A model generated the notes under the pieces. The model was not told the DNA's origin. It was given only the letters and a program-made list of their open reading frames with translations, and ran no database searches. Made by a program: the position numbers and the translations under genes. From Crossaster papposus (Eukaryota; Echinodermata; Asteroidea; Velatida; Solasteridae), in the NCBI GenBank assembly GCA_037893245.1, contig JBAIAA010000443.1, positions 806,001 to 870,000 on the forward strand: a stretch of DNA of 64,000 bases, given 5' to 3'. Position 1 is the stretch's first letter; every line of letters begins with the position of its first letter. Shown here in pieces: positions 23,651 through 35,746 of the stretch.

Positions 23651-24639
23651 AATTGAACGAAAAGATGGCTGCCCGTATAGTCAGTATAACTGAATGTCTG
23701 TCAAATAACTATTGAAAAGTGTGTGAAATGGTACAAACAGCTAAACGTGCATGGCGAGATACCTAGCAGTACCTTCAGTAATCATTAAAGATTAAATAAA
23801 CTTCAGATATAAAAAAACGATTAGAATAATTATACATATAAAACAGAAAAGAAAAAGGACCTCTGAAAAAAATAAACAGAACAACATTTTGTTTTGGTTA
23901 ATTTTACAACGACCCTCTGATAATTGTAAGCTTTTGTTTCTTAAAAACATTTGTTTAGTTTTTAATTTGACATGGTCCGAACATTAGTAGAAATAACGAA
24001 GAAAACATAAAGACCAGTGCAAACGATCACAAGGCTGTAGCGAAAGATTTTGTTTTCATTTTAAACTTCTCACCATAACGTACTTTTCAACTTTCTTCTA
24101 GATACGGGAACAAAGCACAAGGAACATTGCCATACAGCTTCCTCGAATAAACAAGCCACAACAGTCATGTTTAATTTGAACGCACATAAAGTTGAAGTTC
24201 GTTGCCTATAAACGAAAAAGGAAAGAAACCCTATTAGTGTAGGCTGTTATGTAGGATTTCAAAGTTGTGCATTTTTTTTTGCTAAGGATGCTTTTTTGGG
24301 TTTCATTGGAAAGAGTAGACATCCAGGTTTCAGAAAAGTATTGGTAACATTTTTTTCCATTAACCGTATGGCCGCCATCTTGGATTTCAAAATGGCCGCC
24401 ATTTGTTAACCAAATGTTTAATAAATCAAAGTATTAATGCTATGCGAAGTTCATTTTACTGACAATTACTTCAATTTATTAAGCCAAGGAGTTACAGATA
24501 CAATTAGTATTGATTGATACCATCTCACTGGTTGATAGCCATCTTAAATTTCAAAATGGCCGCCACTTTAGGACAATGTTTTTTAACCCAGGATTGGAAT
24601 TTCGTATGATCTCCATTTTGGGTGTCAATACCCACATGT

Positions 24640-25640
24640 ATTATGCTAAGGAGTTTAAAAACGCAGTAGAAGCGCAGTAGGATTGCCAAGAGCGTAATGG
24701 GAACGTAGTAGAGTCTACCTAGGTCGTGGGAGGGTCTCCATGGTCGCCGAACCTCGGCGATCTGGTCCAAAACGCAACGGGAGCGCAGTGAGAGCGTAGT
24801 GGGATATCAAAGAACGTACTTGGGACGTAGTGAAGTCTACCTGGGCGTGGCATGATCGTAACAAGAGCGAGTTGGTATCACCGTCTGCCTAATCTACGAC
24901 TGAAGTACGTCTAAAGTACGACCGCTGTACGCTTGTCACGCTCTCACTACGCTCTTACCGCGCTCATACTGCACTTCTACTACGTCTTATAGGGCTTCTT
25001 CACGCTCATACTGCCTCCACACGGGGCTGCCAGTACGACTATGGCGCCCACAATGCGTCCATGGCGATGTTATGGAGCTTCCTGTACGATCACAGTGTGA
25101 TTATACTGCGATTATACTGCGTGTATAGTACGTTCTGACTTTGACATGCGTAAAGGCCACAAATGGTATAAATACAGCCTATATATCCTCCACACAACAT
25201 ACTAATGTGCATCTCCTCTTCACCATGGCTGTAGAGAGGCAGAGCATAAACATTGTACAACAGATAGCAAATATCCAGCAACATCGAGCTCGCTGTATTT
25301 ATAGTCGCCGCACGAACGCGGTACAAACGCACAGAACGTGGTGGGGACGTAGTGAGAACGTCGTTAGGTCGTAGCGAGGTCGTAGCGAGGTCGCCTTGGT
25401 CGCAGCAAAATCGCGTAGAGCGTAGTAGGAGCGCAGTGAGAGCGCGGCGATGATCAAACTGGGAACGCATAGGTCGCAGTGAGAGTGTAGTGAGAGCGCA
25501 ATGAGCGAGTCAAGAGCGTACTGTGAGCTACCTTATAGATTTCAGGATTTTTGGCCAGTTTTCGGCGACCCCACTGCGTTTTTGATGAAAACTGCATCGC
25601 AATAAGGTCGCCGTGGGATCGCACACGGGTCTGACAGGGG
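24640..25640. repeat. Degenerate GTAGxGAGxGC / inverted GCTCTCACTACGCTC array
   Basis: Words such as AGCGTAGTGGGA, GCGCAGTGAGAGCG and GGTCGTAGCGAGGTCG repeat over 24660-24870 and 25320-25510. The complementary wording (CACGCTCTCACTACGCTC, TACCGCGCTCATACTGC) occupies 24930-25020. The layout is a large imperfect hairpin MITE-like block; the 126-codon ORF inside is a by-product. Confidence 0.6.
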
Positions 25641-25719
25641 TATTAGGATGAAAAGTCTTAAATTTCAAAATGGCCTCCATTTTAGAATCAGTTTGCTTAA
25701 AAACTTAGGATGTGAATGC

Positions 25720-26600
25720 CATAATCAACATTGAGTTTGCCAAGAAGATGCAATATTAATTGCCGGACAGCTGTAGGCATGGATGTCCTTGTATCTGTCA
25801 TTGGGGTCAGGTACATGATCCCTGTTGGTGGCAATGAGCTCGTGGGAAATGTTGGTGGCTGCTTTCCTTTCTAGCTTGAAGTGAAGGCCCTGGAAGATTC
25901 TGTAGCATTGCAGTAAAACTTTCATTGCGCTGATAGATGTTCTGCACAAATCTAGCTGCTCTTCTCTGGATGGCTTATACTTGATTGATGGGGGTTTGAT
26001 GATGGGGATTCCAAACTGTTGAACAATATTCTAAATGTGGCCTGACCAGAGAGATGTAAGCTTGGCTTTTTTCTGCAGCCGTGGGTTACAGTGCCTTAGA
26101 TTCCTCTTAATTAACCCTAGCATCCGGTTGGCTTTCAAAGTGATGATATGGGTGTATTCCAGGAAAGTTTGGAGTTGAAAGATAGTCCCAGATATGGATG
26201 TTCATCAACTGATGTCCGTACATCATAACCCAAGTGGTAGTCAAAGCCGATGTTGTTTTCCAGGTGGGAAACTTGCATCACATGGCATTTATCGATGTTA
26301 AACTTCATCTGTCATTTGGCTGACCAAGAATGCAGCTGAATCAAGATCTTTTTGAAGAGCTCCGCATTCATACACCTTGTTAATAGAACGGTGCATAAAA
26401 CAATCGATGTGATGAAGATATACCATTGGTGAATGTGAGAAATAACAATGGCCCTAACACCGTGCCTTGGGGAACTCCAGAAAGAACATCTGGCCAGTCC
26501 GAAGCTTCGCCATCCACCACAACTCGCAGGCTTCTTTGGGTGAGGAAATTGTTGAACCACTTCAGAAGAGAGCCACAAACTCCGTAATGATATAGTTTTA
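25720..26600 (-). mobile_element. LINE reverse-transcriptase fragment
   Basis: Minus strand: SLLKWFNNFLTQRSLRVVVD, GEASDWPDVLSGVPQGTVLG and PLLFLTFTNG, the fingers/palm region before the catalytic FADD box. Downstream pieces read KFPTWKTT, LVRPHLEYCSTVWNPHHQ and IQRRAARFV, which are RT thumb/connection motifs. Frames shift several times and the YADD segment is degraded, so it is inactive. Confidence 0.8.
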
Positions 26601-27930
26601 ATAATGAAGAGCCTTTAGTAGGGTAATAATAATAACTAGGCGGTCACCCGGGGTTTGTCGGTTCTCGGGTTTTAGACCATGGGACGAAGTCACAAAATCC
26701 TTTCAGAAAGACATTTTCGTGATCCCCAACTTGGTACATGATAAAACCTTCACAAATTGATCTTTATGGCATACCTAACAACATTTGGGGTGTTCATTTT
26801 TGCAAAAGTGGCACTTTGGAGAGTTATTTCACGTTAATAATTTGATGGGGCGAAAATAACATGGGGCGAGTTGGTTTTTCTCGCCTTGTTTTCATAAAAA
26901 ATTCGCCCCAAAGCCAGTTCGCCCCATACTTTTGTTCATCTAATATTGTATTGACTCAAGCCAACTCGCCTCATAGAGCATGTACATGACAGAAAAAAGT
27001 TGCCAGTGACAAACATGAACTAATACCACTGTTTAAATGTAAATCACTTTTTTGGGTTGATGGGTGATCCATTTAAGTGTGTTATTAGATAATTGATTGA
27101 TAAATAAAATGGCTTATATTCAATTTCAATCTGCAATATTTGTTATCTATTTTTGGGGGGAGAGGGGTCAATCAGCTCAGTGTTTTGTTTAAAGGGGAAT
27201 TGTAATGGGTTTCATGCAAGGCGAGCTTGTAATGAAATACATAATAATGAAATACATCAAAAGATAAGATCCACACAATATTTATTGTTTGTCATTTTAT
27301 TCTTGTCAGCACTAGTACATAAACTTCAGTACTCACTAATTTTTTATGGAACATAACAGTTGCAAATAGAATCACATGAAAATTGAAAATTAACAAATAA
27401 ATGTTCACAATTTGTGGCCCTGTACCCACGTTTTGGTTGCTGTGGTCCACGAGTGATAGTGCCTGCCCCAACCCTACAGTTTTATTTTACACTGGACCTG
27501 CAACTTTACTGGGAAGCTGAATTGTTTGTGATTAAAGTCATGGTTGTAATAACATTTAAAATTACAGAAATGGTGAATTGTATGCACCATTTGCAAATAA
27601 CAATTACATTTAAATGTGTGTAAATGCCTTTTTGAGTAAAATCTTTTCTCAGTAAGAGGGATATTCATACTTCATCATGGATGTTTCAGTATGTAGCTCT
27701 AATAAGTTTCAACTAGGTTACACTTTTCAATTAGAAAGAGCCTTGAAAATAGTTGCCCTCATTGAAACAGGGATAGTGGAAGTTAACTGCGTGAAAAGAA
27801 TGAAAAGTGTCAGAAAAATGCTTCTGACTTGTCTTAAATATTTAGTCATTTAGTACACGAAAACCAATTCGAGCATAATTCTCTCAGCCTTTCCCTTCTA
27901 AAATTAAGAATTATAACAATCACAAAATCA

Positions 27931-28115
27931 CTAAAGTGAGCACATTAACTTGTTACAATATTCACAACCCATGCGATTTTGGGCAGATAATGCACATAGC
28001 CGGTACGACATGCTTCTAACGTTGGGGCTTAGATGGTAGGCTGGCACTGGATCTGAGTAAACACAAGTCTTCTTTGGAGGTCTGTCATTATCACTGCTCG
28101 TCTCCTGATTAGCAA
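27931..28115 (-). CDS. Exon-like ORF with cysteine tail, unrecognised
   Basis: After a possible acceptor (TATATGCAG) the minus strand reads about 60 residues to a TAG: ANQETSSDNDRPPKKTCVYS, then YRLCALSAQNRMGCEYCNKL and MCSL. The KK-rich stretch and a closing C-x2-C-x4-C distantly recall the C-terminal cysteine tail of piggyBac-type transposases. No DDE exon is visible upstream. It may be a relic or chance. Confidence 0.25.
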
Positions 28116-28928
28116 CTGCATATAAGGTTAAATCTAGAGAGAAAAAAAAAGGGAAAATACAATCAATTATGAAATTTGGAAATGACTTGTTACAAGAAAG
28201 GAAACTTAGTTTGTCACTTATCCCTATTTTTTATTTATTTTTAAATGTTCTACACAAAAATATGGAGCAAAAGTTGCACACGCTTCCCCCCCCCCCCCCA
28301 ATTTTTTTTTTTTTTAAATTGAAATAAAATGTTTATAGTTGAACGAAATTTTTACGATTTGAAATGCAAACTTGCTGTACACTGCATTTTCCTGAGATAC
28401 CGGTATGGTCTTATTTGTAACCTTGTACAAACAAAGAATTGCTCACACCTAATGTTTTCTCAAACACCCCCCCCCCCCCCTTGATAAAAAGGGGATAAAA
28501 GATAGGTGTATACATGTACTTAGCCAGAGCTGGCTAAATGTAAGTACACGTAATTTTACATAAACGAGATTTGACGAGCTACATGTATGTGCAGCTAAGT
28601 TGTCGTAAATCCAACAATTTCATTTATTAAATTAGCACGCGGAGTTGCTGTAGGCTGTGTCCGGATTACTTGGCTGCGGCTTGAAATTATGCACGAGTCT
28701 ATGGTAGCAGCTACAACCACACCTTATCGACTCATGCATAATGTCAAATGGCAGCCAGAAGGAAAATAGCTGCCAACGTTCATGCTGGATATAGACAAAA
28801 ATACAGGTGAAAAAAAATATCCATTTTTAAAAATGAATTGCAATTGCAACCTCGAGTTGAATGACAATCTTTGACTTTTTGTATTGTATTATTACAGTTC
28901 TTTTGTCAATATCAAATATGTTTTTGAA

Positions 28929-28999
28929 GTGTTGTCGGTGCTGTGCGTGTTGTCGGTAATTAGTATGACCCCTAACAACATTCACAGCACCGACAACAC
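28929..28999. repeat. 17-bp perfect hairpin
   Basis: GTGTTGTCGGTGCTGTG at 28929-28945 pairs with CACAGCACCGACAACAC at 28983-28999, with a 37-bp loop. Isolated; either a tiny MITE or a structured element. Confidence 0.7.
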
Positions 29000-30479
29000 A
29001 TCCATCCCATAACATATACAATGACAAAAGAAAGGGGTACAGAACTATAATAACATAAAGCGTGTTCGAATGTGTGGCCCCGTATATAAGGTCAATATCA
29101 TACTGTAGTTAAGAGAATATGGCCTGTTGTCGTAAATATCATTTAAGAGCATCAGAATCTTTTTCGGAACCACAAACAAACACTGAGGTGTTATTAAAGT
29201 GCTAAAGTGTAGGCAGGATCATGCGCATGCATTCAACAGATAACAAATATTATGGGCTAGGCCTGAACGTTACTGCAACACCTACCGGTTTCAAAGATTT
29301 CCCTTTGTCGTTTCTCTTGGACAGCTGTGACTTGCTCTATCTTATTGATGTCCGTAAACCGGGCGTAGCAAGATTGATGAAATCCAACATGTTTCGGTGC
29401 TAACTAACAGTAACACACCCGCTCTCTGCAACGCGAAGTCATGTTTGGTCAGAAATTATCTCGCTATATCTGACTGTTTTCCCTTCCATTTGTCAGCAAA
29501 CTCGAGGAAGCGAGACCAGCTTTGAATATAAAGAGGTGAAAGAAACCCTGCCTTTGGCTCCAGAATCACAGTGCAAAATACACGTAAATAAAGACTCGGC
29601 GTCGTCTTTAGAAGCCGCCATGTTGGATTGCTGTACACCGGGTCAGAAACTGTGCGTAATGAGAGCGCTGATTGGATGCCGACAGAGACTCATAACACAG
29701 TATTTCCGATTGGTCACAATTTAGGTTTAGTCACGTGAGTGTCATTTTGTTAAATGAAACTGTGTTTCAGTTTTGGCTTCAATTATGCAGTTTGGCAATA
29801 ACGCTGGAGCCAAACACGGGCCAAAGCCTAGGTTCAAGTAACGGCAAGTTTTGTAAAAAAAAAAAAAAAAGGTCCATATTTTCGCCAAAAATACACCAAA
29901 AGTGCCACTTTTGCAAAAATGAACAGTCATTTTTGTATTTAGCAACAACAACTTGAATGAACTTTGACGTTTTCATTTTGTACCAAAATGGGGATCACGA
30001 ACGAACAGCTACTTCCCTGGATGGATGGGGATTGTGGATACATGTTGACTCTATCATGGAGGTGCCAAATAAAAATGTTGAAAGAAACACATTCACAAAT
30101 ATGGTTAATGATACCTTTAAAATGGGAGATATTTGTGGGAGATGTATGACATATTTGATGATGCAATAATTACATTTGCAAGACTTCAGGATCTCACGGT
30201 CTCAACAGATGGATATAAGGACCCTGGACACACATATCAAAGATTTAAACATTCTGGCTATTTTATGTATTTTTTTAAGGACATCCATTGCAAGCATGTA
30301 AACATTGAAATCAGTATTGCGCAATACAGACATGAAACAGCCATATGATACAAATAACAACGACCAACAGCTCTAACTACCCCCCAGGGGATATCTGGGT
30401 GGCGATTGATAACAGCTGTGTTTGTTCTCTACCAAGGCCGCTCAAAGAGATGTCAGCGACTTTTTTTGACAGCGGCTAA

Positions 30480-30945
30480 ACACAAAGGGATCAGATTTCG
30501 ATTTGTCTGCACAACTCTATGGCTTTTGGCCCAAACCATTATTTTGAAGGGATGTTTCACCCCCTGAATGACCTCCTGGGTTAGAATTTTTTTCCCAGTC
30601 CATTAGCCCGATAGGACAAACTTTGAAAATTCGACCCTTAGACGACCTTTGACCCCGGAAGACCCGAAAAACGCTAACCCGTTTTATTTTTGCCACGCTC
30701 ACCTCGCATCGAGCATGCATTGCGATCACCGAGTTTAAGCACGATCCGACCAACTTCAAAAAGGTGACCCCTAGATGACCTTTGACCTCGTACGCTCTAG
30801 CGAATGCAAACTGGTTCTTGCGGGGACCGAGCCGGACCCACCCACCGAGTTTGAACGCCGCACGACCCCGGGAAGGGGACGAAAAAGCGCGCACAGACAG
30901 ACACACAGACAGACAGACAGAGAGTAGCGTATTATTATATAGATA
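30480..30945. repeat. Dispersed repeat ending in (ACAG)n and TATATAGATAATAATAA
   Basis: Ends GCACAGACAGACACACAGAC, GTATTATTATATAGAT. The body repeats TGACCTTTGACC and GACCGAGTTTGAAC words (GACGACCTTTGACCCC at 30641, GATGACCTTTGACCTC at 30774). The GACAGACAGAC..ATATAGAT end is seen in dispersed repeats of several invertebrates. The 129-codon ORF is a by-product. Confidence 0.5.
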
Positions 30946-31244
30946 ATAATAATGGCATTTATAAAGCGCATTTTTCCAAAGGTTTCAATGCGCTTGAGAA
31001 CAACTCCACGAAAACATAAAAAGATGAAATTGCAAAATAAAGGATGAGAGCAAACCTAGCATGAAAACAGATATGATTTGAGTTTACGTTTAAACTGGTG
31101 AACAGAGTTACAATGACGAATGTTGAGAGGTATTGAGTTCCAGCATGCATCTGGGTCCAGCCACAGAGAAAGCCTTATCACCTACATGTTTGAATGTGCG
31201 TTGTATGCTCCGAGCGGAGACCACTACACGTCGGTTGGGCTTAC

Positions 31245-32255
31245 TGAGGTCAAGTGAATGTAGGGTACTCTATCAAAAGCTTTAGAGAAGTCAAAAATGA
31301 TGAAATCTGTTTGCTTTCTGTCATCCAAGGCCTCAACAAGTTCATGAGTTGTAATGATAAGCTGTGATTATTCAAAGGAGCGGCCAGGGCAAATGCCATG
31401 TTGACTTTCAAAATAAAAATGTTGTGAGTTTCATAATGATCCATCACACGGCTACAAATAATATGCTCAAGTATTTTACATGATATTGATGTGAGTGATA
31501 CGGGTCGGTAGTTGGCGGCTTCACTGCGATCACCTATCTTTATTATGGAAACCATGTTTACAATCCTCCAGTCATGAGGGATCAGGAAACGAAGACTTGC
31601 CCATTGATGGCAGATGAGACAGACTCTCGAAGGTGAAAACAGACATGAATTTCATGTTCAAAATTCTAGCTTTACCTTTGTTGTCTGAGATGATCTTGTT
31701 ATTGTGTGTAAGGGGTGAGACACCAGTAGTATCTAGCGCCAGAAATTATTGTTATGTTTGTCATTAGGATGCGGTTAGTGTATGACCAGTAGGAGGCTAG
31801 GATCTTTCTTCATTGCCGAAAGAATTAAAATGATCCCAGTCATCCTTGGAGTTGGAAGCTTTTGCCTTCTTTTACATTCTGGCCTTCTTTCTGATCATAC
31901 GTTCGAGGGAAGGTGTAATCCATGGCCAGTTGGCACGAGATCCTACAATATTACTAGGGGTGTTTTTCTTCATTGTCTGCAGAATAAAAGTCTTCAACAG
32001 GACCCAGTTCTCATTGGTTGATCGCCGAGGTGCCTCGCTGAAAAATTCTTCTTGAAAGGTTACAAAATCCGATCTCACACCTTCCATGTCACATTTGCTG
32101 TAAAAACAGATTATTTTAGGTGCCTTCTTGTTTACTGCAGGCTGGAAGTCAATGTCACTCAATACCGCCTCATGATCACTAATAAGACCTTCCACTATCC
32201 GAGTGTTCTTGGTGGAGTTTTGATGCGATGACAGGGTTAGATCCAGAATGTTGCT
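31245..32255 (-). mobile_element. CR1/L2-type LINE fragment (endonuclease linker to RT)
   Basis: From the high end: SDHEAVLSDIDFQPAVNKKA (end of the endonuclease), a linker with WITPSLERMIRKKARM, then SIIKIGDRSEAANYRPVSLT, SISCKILEHIICSRVMDH and finally, after frameshifts, LVEALDDRKQTDFIIFDFSK followed by AFDRVPY. IIFDFSKAFDRV is RT motif A. The copy is truncated there, and a 29-bp poly-G run abuts the other end. Confidence 0.8.

Positions 32256-32284
<29 letters not shown>
32256..32284. repeat. Poly-G tract
   Basis: 29 consecutive G. A second poly-G tract (27 G) lies at 37111-37137 inside a MITE. Length is probably uncertain. Confidence 0.9.
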
Positions 32285-32286
<2 letters not shown>

Positions 32287-32493
32287 TATAGCCTGAGGTT
32301 GGCATTGGTACATACAGGGTTAAGTAAAAACAGCATCAAAAGCAAATTATTATTGTCAAGTTTATAATTTACATTATAGCTGCATAATTACTCCTGCCAG
32401 CCTAACATTGCTGACAACAGCTATAGCTATACATTTTATTGCCACCAAGTTTGACTTCATATGTTGCTCAGAACCAAAGTTGTAGGGCAAATT

Positions 32494-32640
32494 CTTTTGA
32501 AAACGGCGGCCATTTTGAAATCCAAGATGGCGGCCATATATTTAACGGAAAAAAATGTTACCAATACTTTTCTGAGAGCTGAGAGTCTACTCTAGCCAAT
32601 GAATCCAAAAAAAGCATCCTTAGCAAAAAAAAATGCAAAT
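32494..32640 (+). repeat. Solo copy of the ATGGCGGCCAT arm
   Basis: Matches 19815-19945 (GGCGGCCATTTTGAAATCCA, AATGTTACCAATACTTTTCT, GCATCCTTAGCAAA) in the same orientation, without a partner arm nearby. Confidence 0.75.
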
Positions 32641-32644
32641 ATAC

Positions 32645-34256
32645 ATATCAACAAATTAATGTGCGCTTCGATGCGTCTTAATTGGATTTCATCGATTGTA
32701 GATATGTAGCAGAAATTCAACTGAAGAATGGTGAAAATGTAGTCTTGAGTGGCTATCAATGAAATAGGTTGACGAAGGCGAACCTGAACCATGAACAAAA
32801 TCATGTGTGCACAAACACGAAAATGAAAGCAATTATAGCTAAAAAGAAACCCTAGTTTGAATGAATTAGGGGGAAGTCAGGGGAAGTGCTTGAATTTGAA
32901 TGTGTGTTAATGAAAGAAAAATAATTTGTGATGAAATTGGCCGGGAAAACCTATACATAAATAAATAAATAAATAATAAATAATTATGAAATGATAAACA
33001 TTGTAATTCAAATTGGACAAACATAATTCCAATTCAAATTGGTTCCAAAGTTACGGTACATCATTAGTGACCCAACTTTTTGTTTGCAGCTGCCCATGGT
33101 TTGAAAGTGATTTGAAATTGGGTTTTTAAATGGTGTCCTTTTTTCATGTGGACCAACGATAGATGCACTTTGATGTTTCTTTCCAAAAGTATTTTCAGAA
33201 ATAATTTATTTTTGACTCATGACTATCGGAAGTTGAATACTTATTCACATTTCTTATATACAAATGTGTTATTGTCTATTGATATAAAAGTTTGTATGAT
33301 GAAGAGAGCAACAAAATCTGGCTGTGTTTAGGAATGCATGACAGCATGACTCCCTGTCGTTATTCGTTAGTTAATTTAATGTTTTTTATTGATTTTATTG
33401 GCAGAGCGCTTAAATTCCTCATACCCACATACGAATAAAATAAAAATCTGATAATCTCGATAACTACTGGAGTGAATACACATGCTGCGTTTACCCAAAG
33501 ATATAGAAGGGGTATCTTTGGTTTACCCTACTGCAGAAAGCGCGCCGCCATTGTTTCGGATCACGCGTTCGTGCACAAACACATACGCGGTGTCCTATCC
33601 AGTCTAATGGAGATCAATGCTTTCCGCATACGTACCGTACACTATAGAGCAGCAAAGAACAGTTGTTTCAATTTTAATGTGCTGTACTATTATTTTTACT
33701 TCTTAGAAAAAGTCTGACACAACCGTTTACGTTAAATTGTGAAATGGAACGTGTGAGACATGGCTGCTAGTTATGGCACACCTTCCAAGTGCACAGGTAA
33801 GTAGAAATACGATTCACATGATCATGTTGTATTTTATTTCGACCTAGTGTATACTGGTTCAACCTGTGGCGGTGGTTGCACGACGCGTGATCGACGACTC
33901 GACGCGTTCCGGTTGTTTACAGGACCGGGGCTGTGTTGCTGTGGTTTTGCCGGCCCTGTCAAGTGTCAGTGTGACCATGGAGGTCTGCTCTTATTCCTCC
34001 ATGGTGTGACTGTGTCAATTCGCACTCGCAATCGCTGCAAAATTTGGAAATAAGGGATAATAATGTGTCGTTAAAAGTGTAGTTGAGAATACGTACCTCT
34101 CTAGTATTACTACTACATGTACTGGAAATAAAAAGACTGCTGTGAGTGTGACTTGCATATAAAATAATCCTTAAATTGTTCAAAACTAGGAAAAAGTCGC
34201 ACAGAACTAACAAAATAAAAACCCGGGCCAGAGTAAGTATAAAAAGGTCCTTTCTC
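32645..34256. other. No gene firmly recognised
   Basis: AT-rich sequence. 33760-33796 starts ATGGCTGCTAGTTATGGC and runs to a good donor (ACAG|GTAAGT) and could be a first coding exon, but no partner exon is identified. The rest looks non-coding. Confidence 0.5.
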
Positions 34257-34348
34257 TTAAAGGTACTAGTATACACCATTGATAATTGCTTGAATTATCA
34301 GGAATAAGTGGATCTGGGGGGTTGTATTTTATAGTAAATATTGTTTAA

Positions 34349-35746
34349 TTATACTTCGACTCAAATAAACCACAAAGGAGACAAGTTATTGAGTGATGCC
34401 ACAGCCTCGAAAATGGCAGTATGTTTTATTCCGGATACCAGTTAAAGGGCATACCGGTAGCAAAAGGAAACAATTCAACAAATAAACAATTTGGGCCACC
34501 CAGGCCCCCGGGCAACACCAGGCCCGACCATTAAAATGGGCAACACCAGGCCCGACCGGTCAAGGGGAACACCAATCCCCTATGGGCAACACCAGGCCCA
34601 CCAACACAGGGCAACCAAATGCCCATTGCCAAAGAGGCAACCGTCATGCAACCACAAAGTTGCTTCCATCTACCGATGTTAACTTCGGTCAGGAAAATCT
34701 AGCCTCGGGAAATTCGCGAGCGCTATGACAACAGAGCAATTTGCATAAAATATAATTTACTGCCGGATTTGATTATTAGGCCGCTAAATGTGAGGACTTG
34801 CGTTACTGGCTGTCTGAATCCGTAATAAATTGCCAGGCAGGGGAAAACATAATATTTAATGCCAAAGATAAATTCATTATTACAGCCTATGAAAATAGTT
34901 TCATGATACCTGCAAACACTGTAGTGAATTCCATGAGTAAAAAGGGGACCTTTACATTTGTAAGTGCTATATTAGAAGCAGAGATGTTTATGCTGAGTAC
35001 AGCAATATTGGGAACATATTATAGCCTCATGATACGTTCGAGCGCTATTTAAGATTATAAACTATAAAAAGCCAACCAAGGACATCTATGAGTACAGTAT
35101 AAATCATATATTAGCCTCGGGAAACTTTCGAGCGCTACAGTGTATATTGGAATGTCACCATAAACCCCAGAATTGATGAAATCTGTGAGTACCCTGAACA
35201 TAGCCTCATGACACATGCGAGCGCTATATTGTGAACAAAAGATAAAATTGCTAGAATCTAATTATGAATATGTACATCATAATGCAACATCAACATGACC
35301 GCATGACACCTATGCGAATGCTATAATGGGAACCAACTCAAAAATTGGTGGAGACATTGGGGTGGTGGTGGGATAAAATTTGCTGAACAAAAATTGAGAT
35401 GTTGACTCTGGAATCGGCTGTGACAGAGTGGCTATAAAACTCTAACCCGCCAAAAGCCCAGCTTACCCACGCGGAACCCATGATTCTCATTGGCCAAAAG
35501 TTAACTGTACAAATTTGCATACTGCTGACCTTTTTACCTTTTGCATAATTAACCCTTATATGGGGATAGCATGACATGAACTAAAATTCAATTTCTACCG
35601 CCGGCCCAGGCAAGAGTTTGTTGACCTTGCACTTAGTGCTAAATTCGATGAGGGTGTAAATGTCAAAGAAATGCCATGAGAGGGTAAGGAGGCCGCATGA
35701 GCTTTCGCTGTGTATAAAACCTTTTACCGTGTAACGGTAAAAGGAG
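34349..35746 (+). mobile_element. Insertion unit 1 (1,398 bp), with hairpin array and 3' terminal hairpin
   Basis: Begins TTATACTTCGACTCAAATAA and ends in the hairpin CCTTTTACCGT-GTA-ACGGTAAAAGG followed by AG. The first 487 bp and the last 375 bp are repeated, nearly unchanged, as the ends of unit 2, which follows directly. A spaced motif AGCCTCxxGA..CGAGCGCTAT recurs near 34701, 35022, 35113, 35201 and, weaker, 35299. There is no convincing ORF and no visible target duplication. A terminal 3' hairpin, no TSD and head-to-tail copies recall Helitron-class elements, but canonical TC..CTRR ends are absent. Confidence 0.65.
34493..34689 (+). repeat. Array of nine short hairpins
   Basis: Successive stem-loops: 34493-34507 GGGCC/GGCCC, 34510-34525, 34538-34553 and 34584-34599 GGGCAACACCAGGCCC, 34564-34580 GGGGAACACCAATCCCC, 34609-34624 GGGCAACCAAATGCCC, 34626-34640 TTGCC/GGCAA, 34648-34663 GCAAC/GTTGC and 34672-34689 ACCGA/TCGGT. 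Loops often read AACACCA. Stems differ but stay paired. An apparently identical copy lies at 35891-36087. Confidence 0.8.

Larger units (their letters stand above)
19757..24466. mobile_element. 4.7-kb unit flanked by ~230-bp inverted arms
   Basis: 19757-19984 (GTCAGTAAAATGAACTTGG, AAAATGGCGGCCATTTTGAA, AATGTTACCAATACTTTTCT, GCATCCTTAGCAAA, AACAGCCTACACTA) is repeated inverted at 24235-24466. A third copy of the arm, same sense as the left one, is at 32494-32640. The interior holds two other MITEs and a LINE fragment. It could be one foldback element, or two solo copies in opposite orientation. Confidence 0.6.
26630..30110. repeat. Region with inverted TTTTTGCAAAAGTGGCACTTT ends
   Basis: 26721-26825 (CGTGATCCCCAACTTGGTAC, GTTCATTTTTGCAAAAGTGG) recurs inverted at 29895-30000. 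26840-26950 repeats GGGGCGA and TTCGCCCC words. Poly-C runs lie at 28286-28300 and 28467-28480. Apart from two doubtful exon-like ORFs (27931-28115 and 29547-29621) I see no genes. Confidence 0.45.

Noticed and set aside
29547-29621. Possible first exon on the minus strand, MAASKDDAESLFTCILHCDS
   Set aside because: Start context is good, but the donor (GGCAGG|GTTTCT) is weak and its phase does not fit the exon-like ORF at 27931-28115.
33760-33796. Possible first coding exon, ATGGCTGCTAGTTATGGC to a GTAAGT donor
   Set aside because: Good start and donor context, but it is 37 nt long, matches no family I know, and no partner exon was found downstream.
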